Counted from the stretch's first letter, positions 9,026 to 18,746 are shown. The stretch is 34,827 nt of DNA from Clostridiales bacterium GWB2_37_7 (GCA_001797185.1 MGOS01000083.1:339-35165), one strand, 5' to 3'. The notes: generated from the sequence alone by a model not told the origin. A program made the numbers and translations.

Positions 9026-10390
9026 TTATACTCCACAGCACTTTTTATATTTCTTACCGCTTCCGCAGGGGCAAGGGTCATTACGTCCAACCTTTACCTC
9101 TGTACGCACATATGGTGTGTTAGTATAGCCATCTACTTCATCATAATCCTCGTCTCCATCAGATTCATCACGCTCAAACCTTTCGGGACAAATCTTCATA
9201 AACCTCTCAAACTTTTTCCTATATGAGTTTATCAGCTTATCTTCATTTTTTCGATTCAATACACTGTCAAAGAAGTCTTTCTTCATATTGTATAGTTCAG
9301 GGTATTTATTTTTAAGATTCTGTATATCTTTTCTATGAGAATTAATATTACAAACAGTATCCATCTCAAATCTAAATTGTTCGAATTCACAGTCAAGACA
9401 ATTCTTTCTACCACATTTATGCATTTCAAATTCAAGCATAGCTTTAAATAAATCATCTATAGCTTTCTCTTCTTCAAGCTGATGCATTTGTAGAATAATA
9501 ATTGAATCCTTGTCAATTTCTGCTTTGATTTTTTTTATTTCAACATCATCAGGAAGCAGTTTAAATGCAGTATTGATAGCAGCTGCTGATTCCTCTATCA
9601 AATTATAAAACTGAAGCTGCTTTGACAGATTCGCTAAGAACCATGCTACATTACCCTTCTCATCTTCATCCCTATTAGCAATGTCCTTCATTTCCTCTAG
9701 GTGCTTGCTCATGCCATCAAGGTCATGGGATTCTATATCAGCCCGAATGATATGATAATAAAGTTCAATATTGTCCCAGCCATTTCTGGTGCTTACCTCG
9801 ATACCTTGAAGTGCAATTTCCTTAGCTTTCGTGATTTGATTTGCACTTAAATAGCATTCTATATGTCCAAGCCATAATGAAATATTGTCCTCATCCAGCA
9901 GCAATGCTTGTTCATATCTTTCGGCAGCTTTTTTATGCCAGCCGCGCATCAGATAGGCATGTGCAAGCTTTCCTACAAAACCGGCATTATTTGGCTCATC
10001 TGCTGCAAGCTCTTCAAATATTTGTATTGCTTTGCCGCTGTTTTCATTCGCCATATATGCATCACCAAGTAGGATGTTGATTACAGAGAAGTCAGAATAA
10101 GTCTTACTTACCTTCTCCAAAAGCTTAATTGCCCTTTGGGCATCTCCGGCTTCCAGCTGCCTCCTACCTTCGTTAAAATATAACCTTGCCTCCACAGGCA
10201 TAGCATCGATTACATCAAATTGTTTACGCGTATTTTCATCAATCAGTATCTCATAAGCTTCTCTAATATTCATAAACTCATCGGGATATCTGTCAGGAGG
10301 ATATTTCCTGACAAGCTTAAAATAAGCTTTCTTAATATCGTCCTTTTTTGCTTCCTTCTGTATGTCCAGTATCTTATAATATTCTTTCAC
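9026..10390 (-). CDS. J-domain/TPR protein with C-terminal SEC-C motif
   Basis: N-term [39 protein letters not shown] (J-domain-like), TPR-like helices, C-term [21 protein letters not shown] (SEC-C). Confidence 0.9.
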   Translation of the reverse strand: MKEYYKILDIQKEAKKDDIKKAYFKLVRKYPPDRYPDEFMNIREAYEILIDENTRKQFDVIDAMPVEARLYFNEGRRQLEAGDAQRAIKLLEKVSKTYSDFSVINILLGDAYMANENSGKAIQIFEELAADEPNNAGFVGKLAHAYLMRGWHKKAAERYEQALLLDEDNISLWLGHIECYLSANQITKAKEIALQGIEVSTRNGWDNIELYYHIIRADIESHDLDGMSKHLEEMKDIANRDEDEKGNVAWFLANLSKQLQFYNLIEESAAAINTAFKLLPDDVEIKKIKAEIDKDSIIILQMHQLEEEKAIDDLFKAMLEFEMHKCGRKNCLDCEFEQFRFEMDTVCNINSHRKDIQNLKNKYPELYNMKKDFFDSVLNRKNEDKLINSYRKKFERFMKICPERFERDESDGDEDYDEVDGYTNTPYVRTEVKVGRNDPCPCGSGKKYKKCCGV

Positions 10391-10407
10391 TTACATTACC
10401 ACCTTTT

Positions 10408-10962
10408 TCAAAACATATCTCTGATAAGCCCACGCAATTTTTGAATAAAGCTTCCTTCTGTTGCAGAAATATAAAGCTTTGCTTTTTCGTTTGAATGATC
10501 AATAGACAAGGCTCTTTCCCATACTTTTATTGCTCTTTTCCTCTCGCCGGCAAGTATTTTTAAAACTCCAAAATAATTGAGAACTTCTACAGAAGAATCA
10601 AGACGAACTACAATTTCCCGCTCAAAAACATCAACCGCTTTTTTGTACTTCTTTTTAGAACACAATTCAGATACTAGAACAAAAAAAGGGGCTACTCCTT
10701 CAAAATCGTTTCTTAATTCTTTCAAGTAAGCCTGCGCAGGGTTCCTTTCACTCTGCTTATTCAAACTTTGAATCCAGCTGTATTCAGCCATTTTAAATCT
10801 TCCAAGCCTGTAAAAGCATAAGCCCAGAAGATTCCAAGCAGCGATGCTGTTATTGTCATAGGTAACAGCTTTTGAAAGATTTTCCACGGCGGACTTTATA
10901 TTTTTATCCATGGCATCTTGAAGTCCATTATTATAGTAGCGCAATGCAAGTGAATCAGTCAT
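10408..10962 (-). CDS. TPR-repeat protein
   Basis: AAWNLLGLCFYRLGRFKMAEYSWIQSL and ALSIDHSNEKAKLYI TPR-type repeats; start overlaps hsp70 stop. Confidence 0.8.
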   Translation of the reverse strand: MTDSLALRYYNNGLQDAMDKNIKSAVENLSKAVTYDNNSIAAWNLLGLCFYRLGRFKMAEYSWIQSLNKQSERNPAQAYLKELRNDFEGVAPFFVLVSELCSKKKYKKAVDVFEREIVVRLDSSVEVLNYFGVLKILAGERKRAIKVWERALSIDHSNEKAKLYISATEGSFIQKLRGLIRDMF

Positions 10963-12682
10963 TTTCCTCCTCCGTTATATCGTAGATAATGTCTGCAAGC
11001 TCATCCTTCAACTTGTCCAATATATCTCTATCTTTGCCCAATACCAGAGCTTCCTTTATCTTCATAATAAGACTTTCCAAATCTATTTCATATGGACCTG
11101 CTTCTCTATTTTCTAAAATCCTATTTGCCTTTTTAATTATAGCTCGATACCTTCTGGCTTCGGATATATTTTCCCATCCTTCCAAATCTACTTCCGCAGC
11201 TATTCCAACTCCGGTTGTCTCAACTGTTATATTTGCCTTTTTCCCTGTACTTACTATTGATGCTTCTACTTGAAGTATCCCATTGATATCATAGGAGAAC
11301 ATCACCTTGATTTTCTCTTGAAATGCCGGAGCAGGCGGAACACCCTTAAGATGAAATTTACCAAGCAGATTGTTCATCGAAGCCTTTTTGCATTCTCCTT
11401 GATATACTTCAATGGCAACTTCTGACTGATCATTCTGTGCTGTTCCGTATATTTTCTCCCTTACAACCGGGATGGTTACATTTCTAGGAATTATAATATC
11501 ATAGACATCCGCTACCGAAAATCCACCGATATAGTCAAGTATTGAGGTTCCTAATGTATAGGGACAAACATCGGTAATCATTATATCCACTTCACTGGAA
11601 AACTCGTTATTGATAATTCCTGCTTGAATTGAGGCACCTCTTACGACTGCCAAATCAGGATCCACCAGCTGCTGAGGCTCTTTACCCAATACCTTTTCAA
11701 CAAACCTTCTTACATATGGAATTCGTGTGGATCCCCCTACAAGAAGTATAAGATCTATATCCGAGGGTTTAATGCCCGAATCCTTCAGTGCAATACCTAT
11801 TTGTTCTTCTGTAGATTCTATCATGTGTTTGATTAATCCTTCAAAGATTTCCCTGTTTACTGTTTCTTCCAGAGACACGGGAGTTCCTTTTACTTCAGCA
11901 AAAAAAGGAAGTATAATATTGTATTCGTTTTCAGTGCTTAACGCAATCTTACACGTCTCAACCGCTTCCTTCAATCTCATCGCAGCTCTTTTGTCAGATG
12001 AAACATCTATGCCGTATGTCTGATTGAATCTATTCAGAAGATAGTCAATAAGGCTTTGATCAAAATCCTTACCGCCAAGCTTGTTATTTCCGCTGCTTGC
12101 CTTCACATCAAGTATACCTTCAAACATTTCAAGTATTGTTACATCCAGTGTGCCCCCACCTAGGTCGTAAATAAGTATATTTTTACATTCGCGCATATGC
12201 TCAATACCATAATCTAGAGAGGCGGCAGTAGGTTCATTTATTATTCTTTCAACCTTTAATCCCGCAAGCCTTCCTGCTTCCACAGTCGCCTTTCTCTGCT
12301 CATCGGAAAAATATGCTGGTACTGTAATAACGGCTCTTTCTATTTTTTCATTCAAATGCTTCTCAGCACACGCAATTAGATATTTTAAGATATAACTCGA
12401 AATCTTCTCTGGTGTATATTCTTTTCCGCCCATTGTCACCTTTGTGCCTGAGCCCATGAGTCTCTTAATCTCAATAACAGTGTCATTTGGTTTTAATAAA
12501 AGCTGCTCCTTTGCTTCTCTACCGACAATTATATCACCATTATCATCAATACTAACCACTGAAGGAGTTATGTACTCTCCATTTTGGTTTGGTATTACCC
12601 GGGGCTTTCCATTTTCTAAAACCGCAATTTCCGAGGTTGATGTTCCAAGGTCTATACCCACAATCTTACTCATCTTCGCCAC
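10955..12682 (-). CDS. Hsp70 family chaperone (DnaK-like, divergent)
   Basis: GIDLGTSTSEIAVLENG, ITVPAYFSDEQRKAT, INEPTAASLDYG, IYDLGGGTLDVTI, LVGGSTRIPYV; 575 aa, ending shortly after a brief lid. Confidence 0.95.
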   Translation of the reverse strand: MAKMSKIVGIDLGTSTSEIAVLENGKPRVIPNQNGEYITPSVVSIDDNGDIIVGREAKEQLLLKPNDTVIEIKRLMGSGTKVTMGGKEYTPEKISSYILKYLIACAEKHLNEKIERAVITVPAYFSDEQRKATVEAGRLAGLKVERIINEPTAASLDYGIEHMRECKNILIYDLGGGTLDVTILEMFEGILDVKASSGNNKLGGKDFDQSLIDYLLNRFNQTYGIDVSSDKRAAMRLKEAVETCKIALSTENEYNIILPFFAEVKGTPVSLEETVNREIFEGLIKHMIESTEEQIGIALKDSGIKPSDIDLILLVGGSTRIPYVRRFVEKVLGKEPQQLVDPDLAVVRGASIQAGIINNEFSSEVDIMITDVCPYTLGTSILDYIGGFSVADVYDIIIPRNVTIPVVREKIYGTAQNDQSEVAIEVYQGECKKASMNNLLGKFHLKGVPPAPAFQEKIKVMFSYDINGILQVEASIVSTGKKANITVETTGVGIAAEVDLEGWENISEARRYRAIIKKANRILENREAGPYEIDLESLIMKIKEALVLGKDRDILDKLKDELADIIYDITEEEND

Positions 12683-13256
12683 TATCCTTATATTTCATAT
12701 TTACAACTACCTGAGCTTTTCTTAATACAACGGAATTATATTTATATCCGCATTTCAAGACTTCTAATATGTATCCCTCAGGAAATTCTTCCTCATATCT
12801 TGTTTGCACTGCAATATTTAATTGAGCGTTAAAAAACACGTGCTGTTCATCGATTCGCATAATGCCACAAATCATTAAGCTGCTTGATATGTTTTTCCAC
12901 AAAATTCTCATTTGCTCTGCCCTACTGTCGGTATCATGCTTTAAAGAATATCTGTACATATCTTCAAGCTGGTCAAGAATCGAAATTAATCCCTTTACAA
13001 GGGCTGTTTTATCTTCTTCAAATACTACTTCTGACTTTTTCAACTCACTGATAAGTTTTTCCTTTTCTTTTTCTTCATCAAGAATAGTAAGAATTTCCTC
13101 AATCTGCATATTCGTCTTGCTTTGCTCTTTTCCAATACGCTTTAATGTCGCGTTAAGAGACTCAATTATTATCACTGTTTCGTTTTGTATATCTATAAAA
13201 GTCTTATCAATCTCCATAAAGTCGAATTTCTCAAGCTCTTTTGTAAAATCAATCAT
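12666..13256 (-). CDS. GrpE-like nucleotide exchange factor
   Basis: C-terminal region EEFPEGYILEVLKCGYKYNSVVLRKAQVVVNMK resembles the GrpE beta-wing; overlaps hsp70 start. Confidence 0.75.
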   Translation of the reverse strand: MIDFTKELEKFDFMEIDKTFIDIQNETVIIIESLNATLKRIGKEQSKTNMQIEEILTILDEEKEKEKLISELKKSEVVFEEDKTALVKGLISILDQLEDMYRYSLKHDTDSRAEQMRILWKNISSSLMICGIMRIDEQHVFFNAQLNIAVQTRYEEEFPEGYILEVLKCGYKYNSVVLRKAQVVVNMKYKDSGEDE

Positions 13257-13404
13257 AATTTGCCCCTTCCACAGTTATTTATTACTTATATTCTGAATTT
13301 ACATTAGCACATTTTTGACCAGTATAAAAGTAGTATTCTCTTAAACTAAAAGTTTAAAATGGCTTCCTAATCTTTGTACCTGAGAAAGCGCTGCATCACA
13401 AGAA

Positions 13405-13430
13405 ATACCTGTCATATGAATGACAGGTAT
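13405..13430 (-). terminator. Hairpin after MNT gene
   Basis: ATACCTGTCAT / ATGACAGGTAT 11-bp stem 3 nt from the stop; weak T-tract. Confidence 0.5.
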
Positions 13431-13432
13431 CT

Positions 13433-13747
13433 TTAGATTTGCTTGTTGTATATTGTTATACCAATTCTATCGATATGCTCTTTAATATCCTTATGCTGCA
13501 AGGAACTATAATCTACCACATCCACCATATATGGTATTGGAAGCTTTTCATTCATATAAGCACTTGCATTCATAGCCAAACTCGCGTTGCAATTACTGCC
13601 TTTTATAGCTAAGTCGATGTCACTTCCATTTTTATAATTGCCTTTTGCTCTACTTCCAAAAATTACCACTTCCTCTATCTCAGCATATTGTACAAAGGCT
13701 TCCAATATCAGATTAAATGATTTTTCCGATATTCCAAATTGATTCAT
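13433..13747 (-). CDS. mntA: MNT-type minimal nucleotidyltransferase (MntA-like antitoxin)
   Basis: VVIFGSRAKGNYKNGSDIDLAIKG: GSx10DxD signature. Confidence 0.85.
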   Translation of the reverse strand: MNQFGISEKSFNLILEAFVQYAEIEEVVIFGSRAKGNYKNGSDIDLAIKGSNCNASLAMNASAYMNEKLPIPYMVDVVDYSSLQHKDIKEHIDRIGITIYNKQI

Positions 13748-14142
13748 ATTTCCACACCCAGTTTTGTAATGACTTGTTTCAATGCCGGATAAAAATTATT
13801 TACAATAAGTTTATATGCCAATTCTGCATTTGTTTCATTATATGTATGTGCCATCAGATTTCTTTTATCAAGCATGTCCATCCATATATCCCCGTTATCA
13901 ATAATCTCATATTTAAAAGCTTCTTTGATTGTATCTCTTGGAAATTTCACTAAGACCTCTTTCTCCTCCAAGTAGTCTTTAAGCGTCTTCCATGCCAATT
14001 CAAATGTAAATTCATATATTTGAATAACTCCAGCTTTTTCCAAATCGGAAAGATTTGTTTTCAATACAGCTTCTTCCAAATGCTTGAAGGCTTTTTCATA
14101 ATTTTGAAAGCGTTGTTTCCACCTTATGTCACGCTCATTCAT
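13744..14142 (-). CDS. hepT: HEPN domain protein, HI0074/HepT-like toxin
   Basis: TFELAWKTLKDYLEE...RNLMAHTYNE; the RX4HXY motif (RNLMAHTY) is intact; overlaps the MNT gene. Confidence 0.85.
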   Translation of the reverse strand: MNERDIRWKQRFQNYEKAFKHLEEAVLKTNLSDLEKAGVIQIYEFTFELAWKTLKDYLEEKEVLVKFPRDTIKEAFKYEIIDNGDIWMDMLDKRNLMAHTYNETNAELAYKLIVNNFYPALKQVITKLGVEI

Positions 14143-14349
14143 ATTGGATACCCTACCTTTACTATTTTTTTGAAATACATCTCAATATTGATTGCTTTGT
14201 ATAAATGCTACCATAACATGCTTATTAATTCAAGAAAGAGGGGGCATACAAGTGACTTGGAACTTCCATCTTTTATAAGCTAGCTTATTGGTTTTGTAAT
14301 GCTTATTGTAATCACAATACATAAACCTTCTGCTGATGCCTTAGCTGTA

Positions 14350-14607
14350 AAAACGGAAAACGGGGTCAGACCTGAGTAATTATTTGCGACTACTCCATTC
14401 ATATTTAATTTCTTCTGTTTTACCTGCTCTCAAATGGTTTTGGTGAATGTATCTTACGGGTATACCAGTTCCTATAGCTGTAGATTCAACATAATAAATA
14501 TCTCCCTTGTTATCAAGAACTATTAGTTTAGTTACGCCAAGTCTTGCTATAAAGGCAGCACTTGCATTTATGCCGATTCCGAGCGTCCATAGTTTGTTGC
14601 TTTGCAC
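14350..14607 (-). pseudogene. REP-associated (Y1) transposase C-terminal remnant, joined to an unrelated short frame
   Basis: Minus frame YIHQNHLRAGKTEEIKYEWSS matches the C-terminal YIHxNPVRAGxxxxxxxYxWSS pattern of TnpA-REP proteins; adjacent terminus-like GGGGTCAGACCTGAGT. Confidence 0.6.
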
Positions 14608-15544
14608 TCCTTTATTGCCTTAAGATATCTTATGCATATTCTGGTTAATTTTTTTTCTGGTTATTATTCTTTTCATTCGAATTATTAACAAGCTTCTTAC
14701 CACATTCAGCGGTAGGACCATCACTACCTTCCATAGCATCCGCTAAACCTGCACTATCCACAAGTATTACTGGGGTTATCTCCCTTAACCTATAGATAAA
14801 TAGGCGGCAACTCTCTGCACTTTTATTATGCCATAAACAGACTAATGCGCTAATAAATTCTTATTTGCTAAATATGTATTTAATTATTAATTCCAATATT
14901 CCCCGTTTATCAAAACTAATCCATCAAAGTTTCTATAAATACTATTCTGCCTCTACTTGTTTATGGCATGTTTATGGCACCTAGAGTGTATTTGATGTTC
15001 TATAACATTAACAAATTCAAATGTCACATAATAAATTACTCCATTTACTATTATGTCACCTTGTTTTTATTCCTTAATTCTTTTGCCATGTTCAACTCTT
15101 TATAATAGTAATCCCTATTAATTTCTAAATTTTCAGTATTTACAAGAGTGCTTTCAATATACTCTTCAGATGTAATATTGAATAATATATCTGAGGAATG
15201 ACCTTTTTCGTAACCTTTGAAATCCTTTGTAATATGGATTTAGTATGAATTAATAATAATAATATAGAAGGTACAAGTTACACTTGTAAAAAAATAAGTA
15301 TATTAAAATTGATATCAGTGCTTCTATTTTCATATAACATATACAAGAACGATGTAGATGTTAAACTAAAAATGCAATATCCATATTAGGCTATTAGGTT
15401 ATAAAATCAAGTAGAAAACGAGGTCAGGCTTGAGTATATAATTTGCATACACATTAAACGTAAAAAAACTACAAAGGAAGTATAGCGGACACTACACACC
15501 AAGCAGTTGTAAAACTAACTGCAGGAATTAACTAATGGCAAACT

Positions 15545-15571
15545 TCAACGCCCCAGATAGGGGCGTTTCTT
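15545..15571 (-). terminator. Hairpin at end of apgM gene
   Basis: AACGCCCC...GGGGCGTT stem immediately after the stop at 15570. Confidence 0.5.
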
Positions 15572-16790
15572 ATGCTCCGAACTTATTCAGCTTCATGGCA
15601 TTGGCCAGCAGATAGTTTATGAGATATCTGCTCTCAAAGGTGCCCAATCCACCGCTGTTGCAGGCATTCTCTGTAAATCTCATGGCTCCGTCTGCTCCGC
15701 AATAATCCGAGCTTATCATTACAGGTACAAGGTGCCAGCTGTGTGCCTTCATAAATGATGGTGTGGAGTGGTCTCCTGTCACGCAGAGTACATTTGGCTT
15801 TTTCTCCAGTATAATGGGCAGTGCCTTGTCTACCTCTTCTATAATTTTTGCTTTTTGTGCAAAGTTGCCATCTTCTCCGCTGCTGTCTGTATATTTCACA
15901 TGTATAAAGAAGAAATCATATTTGTTGTGCAGCTCATTATACTTATGAAACAGCTCCTCAATGTTCTTGCCTGCTTCATCTATAACAGTCATGCCTACCA
16001 ACTTTGACAAGCCCTTGTACATGGGATAGGATGCCAAACATACTGAGTTCAACTTAAATCTTTCCATCATGGATGGGATCCTTGGTTTACCAGAAAAGCC
16101 TCTCATCAAGAAGGAGTTGGCAGGCTTTAGATCCTTAATTACCCTTCTAACCTCCTGATAGAACTTATTGGCTATTTGAGCTGCTAATTCTGCTTTTTCA
16201 TTTAGTGCTTTTACCTCAAGAGGCCGCTTGCCCTCAGTTAGTGGGTCTGAGTCTGTCAAAGCATCGCAGAGGTTCTGTCCTCTAAATGCTACTACAAATC
16301 TATGCTGCATGGAGGGTCTTACAATGACCTCTACTCCATCAATTTCTTTGATGCTCTGACTTATCAAGCTGCATAGCTCTTCACACTTTTCTGTGGGTAT
16401 CCTCCCTGCACGTCGATCCGTAATAACCCCATTGTCATCCGCAGAAGCGAAATTACAGCGAAAAGCAATATCTCCATCCTTTATATCCAGGCTGAGTCCA
16501 ACTGCTTCCAATATACCTCGACCCATTTGATATTGCATTGGATCATAGCCAAACAAGCCTAAATGTCCCGGACCGCTGCCCGGCGTAACGCCTGGCAATA
16601 CCGGTATCATTTTTCCCATTATAGAATCCTTGGCTAACTTATCTAAATTAGGAGTTATCGCATATTCCAAGGGTGTTTTTTTACCAAAATCCTTATGTGG
16701 TATATCCCCTATTCCATCCATAACCAACAGCAGAATCTTTTGATTGTTTTGTGTGACAAGCTTCTCAATGAGGTTATCTCGGTTGTTCAT
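15570..16790 (-). CDS. apgM: 2,3-bisphosphoglycerate-independent phosphoglycerate mutase, archaeal type
   Basis: LLVMDGIGDIPHKDFGKKTPLEYAITPNLDKLA...GSGPGHLGLFGYDP...VTGDHSTPSFMKAHSWHLVPV. Confidence 0.93.
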   Translation of the reverse strand: MNNRDNLIEKLVTQNNQKILLLVMDGIGDIPHKDFGKKTPLEYAITPNLDKLAKDSIMGKMIPVLPGVTPGSGPGHLGLFGYDPMQYQMGRGILEAVGLSLDIKDGDIAFRCNFASADDNGVITDRRAGRIPTEKCEELCSLISQSIKEIDGVEVIVRPSMQHRFVVAFRGQNLCDALTDSDPLTEGKRPLEVKALNEKAELAAQIANKFYQEVRRVIKDLKPANSFLMRGFSGKPRIPSMMERFKLNSVCLASYPMYKGLSKLVGMTVIDEAGKNIEELFHKYNELHNKYDFFFIHVKYTDSSGEDGNFAQKAKIIEEVDKALPIILEKKPNVLCVTGDHSTPSFMKAHSWHLVPVMISSDYCGADGAMRFTENACNSGGLGTFESRYLINYLLANAMKLNKFGA

Positions 16791-16848
16791 AACTTTTGCT
16801 CCTTTCAGTGCTTATGCAATAATAGTTTTATTATGCCAATTTACACTG

Positions 16849-17337
16849 CTAAGAATGCTTTCTTTGCTCATCATGATACACCTGATCTATCACGATTGCC
16901 AAAACCAAAAGGAAAGCATGATCCTCACCCTCAACAATTTCCACCCCATAGGTGTCGCCAAAGGAAAACCATTTCTTGTTGATTGCAGCCACCATACTTC
17001 CATCTCTGTAAATCTGAAAATCATAGCGAAAGATATTACCTGCAATTTCATAAGCTCCATTTACACTGTCTATTGCAAATCTAGGTGTAAAGAGGGATAG
17101 CTGCTTCTTTACGGTCGCCATTTGCTGTCCATCGGCATAAATATGATATTCAGGTAAAAACTTAAAAAGCTGCTGCTCTATATAAAAAAGCTCATTGCCG
17201 CTTAAATCCATTATCTTTAGCTTATCTCCAAAGCTGAGAACCTTTCCTTGTACAATATATCTGTCAATTTCCTGATCATCCTTAATTGTAAAATTATCTC
17301 CTAAGCTAAAAATTCTTTGTCTAATAAGGTATTTCAT
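16849..17337 (-). CDS. LURP-one-related family protein
   Basis: MKYLIRQRIFSLGDNFTIKD..., FYIEQQLFKFLPEYHIY, repeated beta-strand pattern of the LURP-one/YxjI family. Confidence 0.8.
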   Translation of the reverse strand: MKYLIRQRIFSLGDNFTIKDDQEIDRYIVQGKVLSFGDKLKIMDLSGNELFYIEQQLFKFLPEYHIYADGQQMATVKKQLSLFTPRFAIDSVNGAYEIAGNIFRYDFQIYRDGSMVAAINKKWFSFGDTYGVEIVEGEDHAFLLVLAIVIDQVYHDEQRKHS

Positions 17338-17432
17338 ATAATATTCGCCTCCTTATTTTTTTTGCAGATTTCTGATTTTATTATTGTATTATACCATTTT
17401 TTGCTATTTATTTATAACAAGATTTTACTGAA

Positions 17433-17461
17433 AGGTTTTTTGTGTTATTTACAAAAAACCT
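17433..17461. repeat. 11-bp perfect inverted repeat AGGTTTTTTGT / ACAAAAAACCT
   Basis: Direct reading; 7-nt loop. Confidence 0.8.
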
Positions 17462-17474
17462 ACCCGAGCGTTTC

Positions 17475-17560
17475 AACGAGGCAGGGGATATATGCCCACC
17501 GTCTCTTGCAGAAATCGGAACTCGCCACTTATAGAAGTTGGAGACATCTTTTGCCTCGTT
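17475..17560. repeat. Nested inverted-repeat element (AACGAGGCA...GTCTC...GAGAC...TGCCTCGTT)
   Basis: 9-bp perfect outer stem with an inner GTCTC/GAGAC stem and ACTT-ATAG-AAGT hairpin. Confidence 0.65.
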
Positions 17561-17607
17561 ATAATTTTATGCATATTTGCAAATTTTATAGATATGTTAT
17601 AATATTA

Positions 17608-17640
17608 GATAATAACGATTATCGTAGTGTAATTATTATC
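17608..17640 (+). promoter_or_regulatory. Candidate Fur/PerR operator upstream of the fur-family gene
   Basis: GATAATAACGATTATC (palindromic GATAAT/ATTATC) plus a downstream AATTATTATC half-site, just after a TATAAT-like -10. Confidence 0.55.
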
Positions 17641-17708
17641 TTTGAATAAGTAAAACGCACGCCTTTATGCTATTACAGAAAGTATATAATGCGTTGAAGG
17701 AGTTAAAA

Positions 17709-18125
17709 ATGATCGATGTAGTAAAAGTTCTTAAAGAAAAAGGTTATAAAGTAACACCACAAAGATTAGCAGTTTATGATATTCTGAAAAATACAAAGGA
17801 GCATCCCACAGTTGAGGTAATATATAATAAGCTTCAGCCTATGTATCCTACTATGAGTTTGGCTACAGTATATAAATCCTTGGAAATGTTTAAGGATCTG
17901 GATCTGGTACAGGAATTGAATGTAGGCGAAGATAAGTTCAGGTATGATGCCAACGTGAAGCCTCATCCACATATAACCTGTGTCTCCTGTGGAAAAGTTG
18001 ATGACGTCGATGATGAAATGTTCTTTAACCTTTCAGAGCAGGTATCCAATAAAACAGGCTACCAAATAACGGATCAAAAGCTGTATTTCTATGGACATTG
18101 CCCGGTATGTAAACAAAAGCAATAA
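17709..18125 (+). CDS. Fur family transcriptional regulator (PerR-like)
   Basis: LKEKGYKVTPQRLAVYDIL, TVYKSLEMF, HPHITCVSCGKVDDV, YFYGHCPVCK. ATG at 17709 has a GAAGGAG RBS; the track start at 17667 is upstream of it. Confidence 0.92.
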   Translation: MIDVVKVLKEKGYKVTPQRLAVYDILKNTKEHPTVEVIYNKLQPMYPTMSLATVYKSLEMFKDLDLVQELNVGEDKFRYDANVKPHPHITCVSCGKVDDVDDEMFFNLSEQVSNKTGYQITDQKLYFYGHCPVCKQKQ

Positions 18126-18129
18126 ATTA

Positions 18130-18168
18130 GCTCAAGATGGCATTTAGCTGTCTTGAGCTTTTCTTTCT
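18130..18168 (+). terminator. Terminator of fur-family gene
   Basis: GCTCAAGA / TCTTGAGC stem followed by TTTTCTTTC. Confidence 0.7.
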
Positions 18169-18185
18169 ATTTTTTACAAGCAGAT

Positions 18186-18632
18186 CTATTCTATTAAAGA
18201 CTGATCCACTGCATTTCTTATTGCTTTTGTTATTTTGTTTAATATGTATGTAGTATTTTTTGTGCTGTCTGATGGTACGAAGTCTTGGTTTTGAATGACA
18301 TTATATAAGTGCTGTGGTATTTCATCCTTCAATGTGGGGTTCTCATTGATATATTTCGGTGGAAATTCAGTAAGCTTAATATCACTTATTTTCTCATTCT
18401 TGATTATAACCTCTGCACGAATATTTCCATGTTCAGTCTTTTCATTTCCAACAAAGGTTCCATCCTTATACTTAAGGTATGTATATCCTGAGGAAGGTAG
18501 ACCAACCCCGCTGCTTCGCATTGTAAACAGTATTAGTGCTGCTATAACAAGGATCAATAAGAGTGCTGCATACATCATAAGTCTTTTCTTGGTTATTATA
18601 ATAATTTTTGGCCTCAAAACTATCCCTCCCAA
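18186..18632 (-). CDS. Membrane-anchored FMN-binding domain protein
   Basis: N-terminal TM helix then YKDGTFVGNEKTEHGNIRAEVIIKNEKISDIKLTEFP, typical FMN_bind pattern; exact start uncertain (non-ATG). Confidence 0.7.
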   Translation of the reverse strand: MGGIVLRPKIIIITKKRLMMYAALLLILVIAALILFTMRSSGVGLPSSGYTYLKYKDGTFVGNEKTEHGNIRAEVIIKNEKISDIKLTEFPPKYINENPTLKDEIPQHLYNVIQNQDFVPSDSTKNTTYILNKITKAIRNAVDQSLIE

Positions 18633-18746
18633 CGTAATCTCTTATATAACATTATTACTGAGGGAACAAATATATGACAAACATCAAAAATTTTCATGTG
18701 AACTCTATAAATTTCACTATAGTTTTGACCTTGAAGTGAAAAAGTG

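Noticed and set aside
12862-13296. 144-aa plus-strand Ser/Phe-rich ORF
   Set aside because: Antisense shadow of the GrpE-like gene.
13260-13400. CIRCE heat-shock operator upstream of the Hsp70 cassette
   Set aside because: No TTAGCACTC-N9-GAGTGCTAA-like inverted repeat found on reading.
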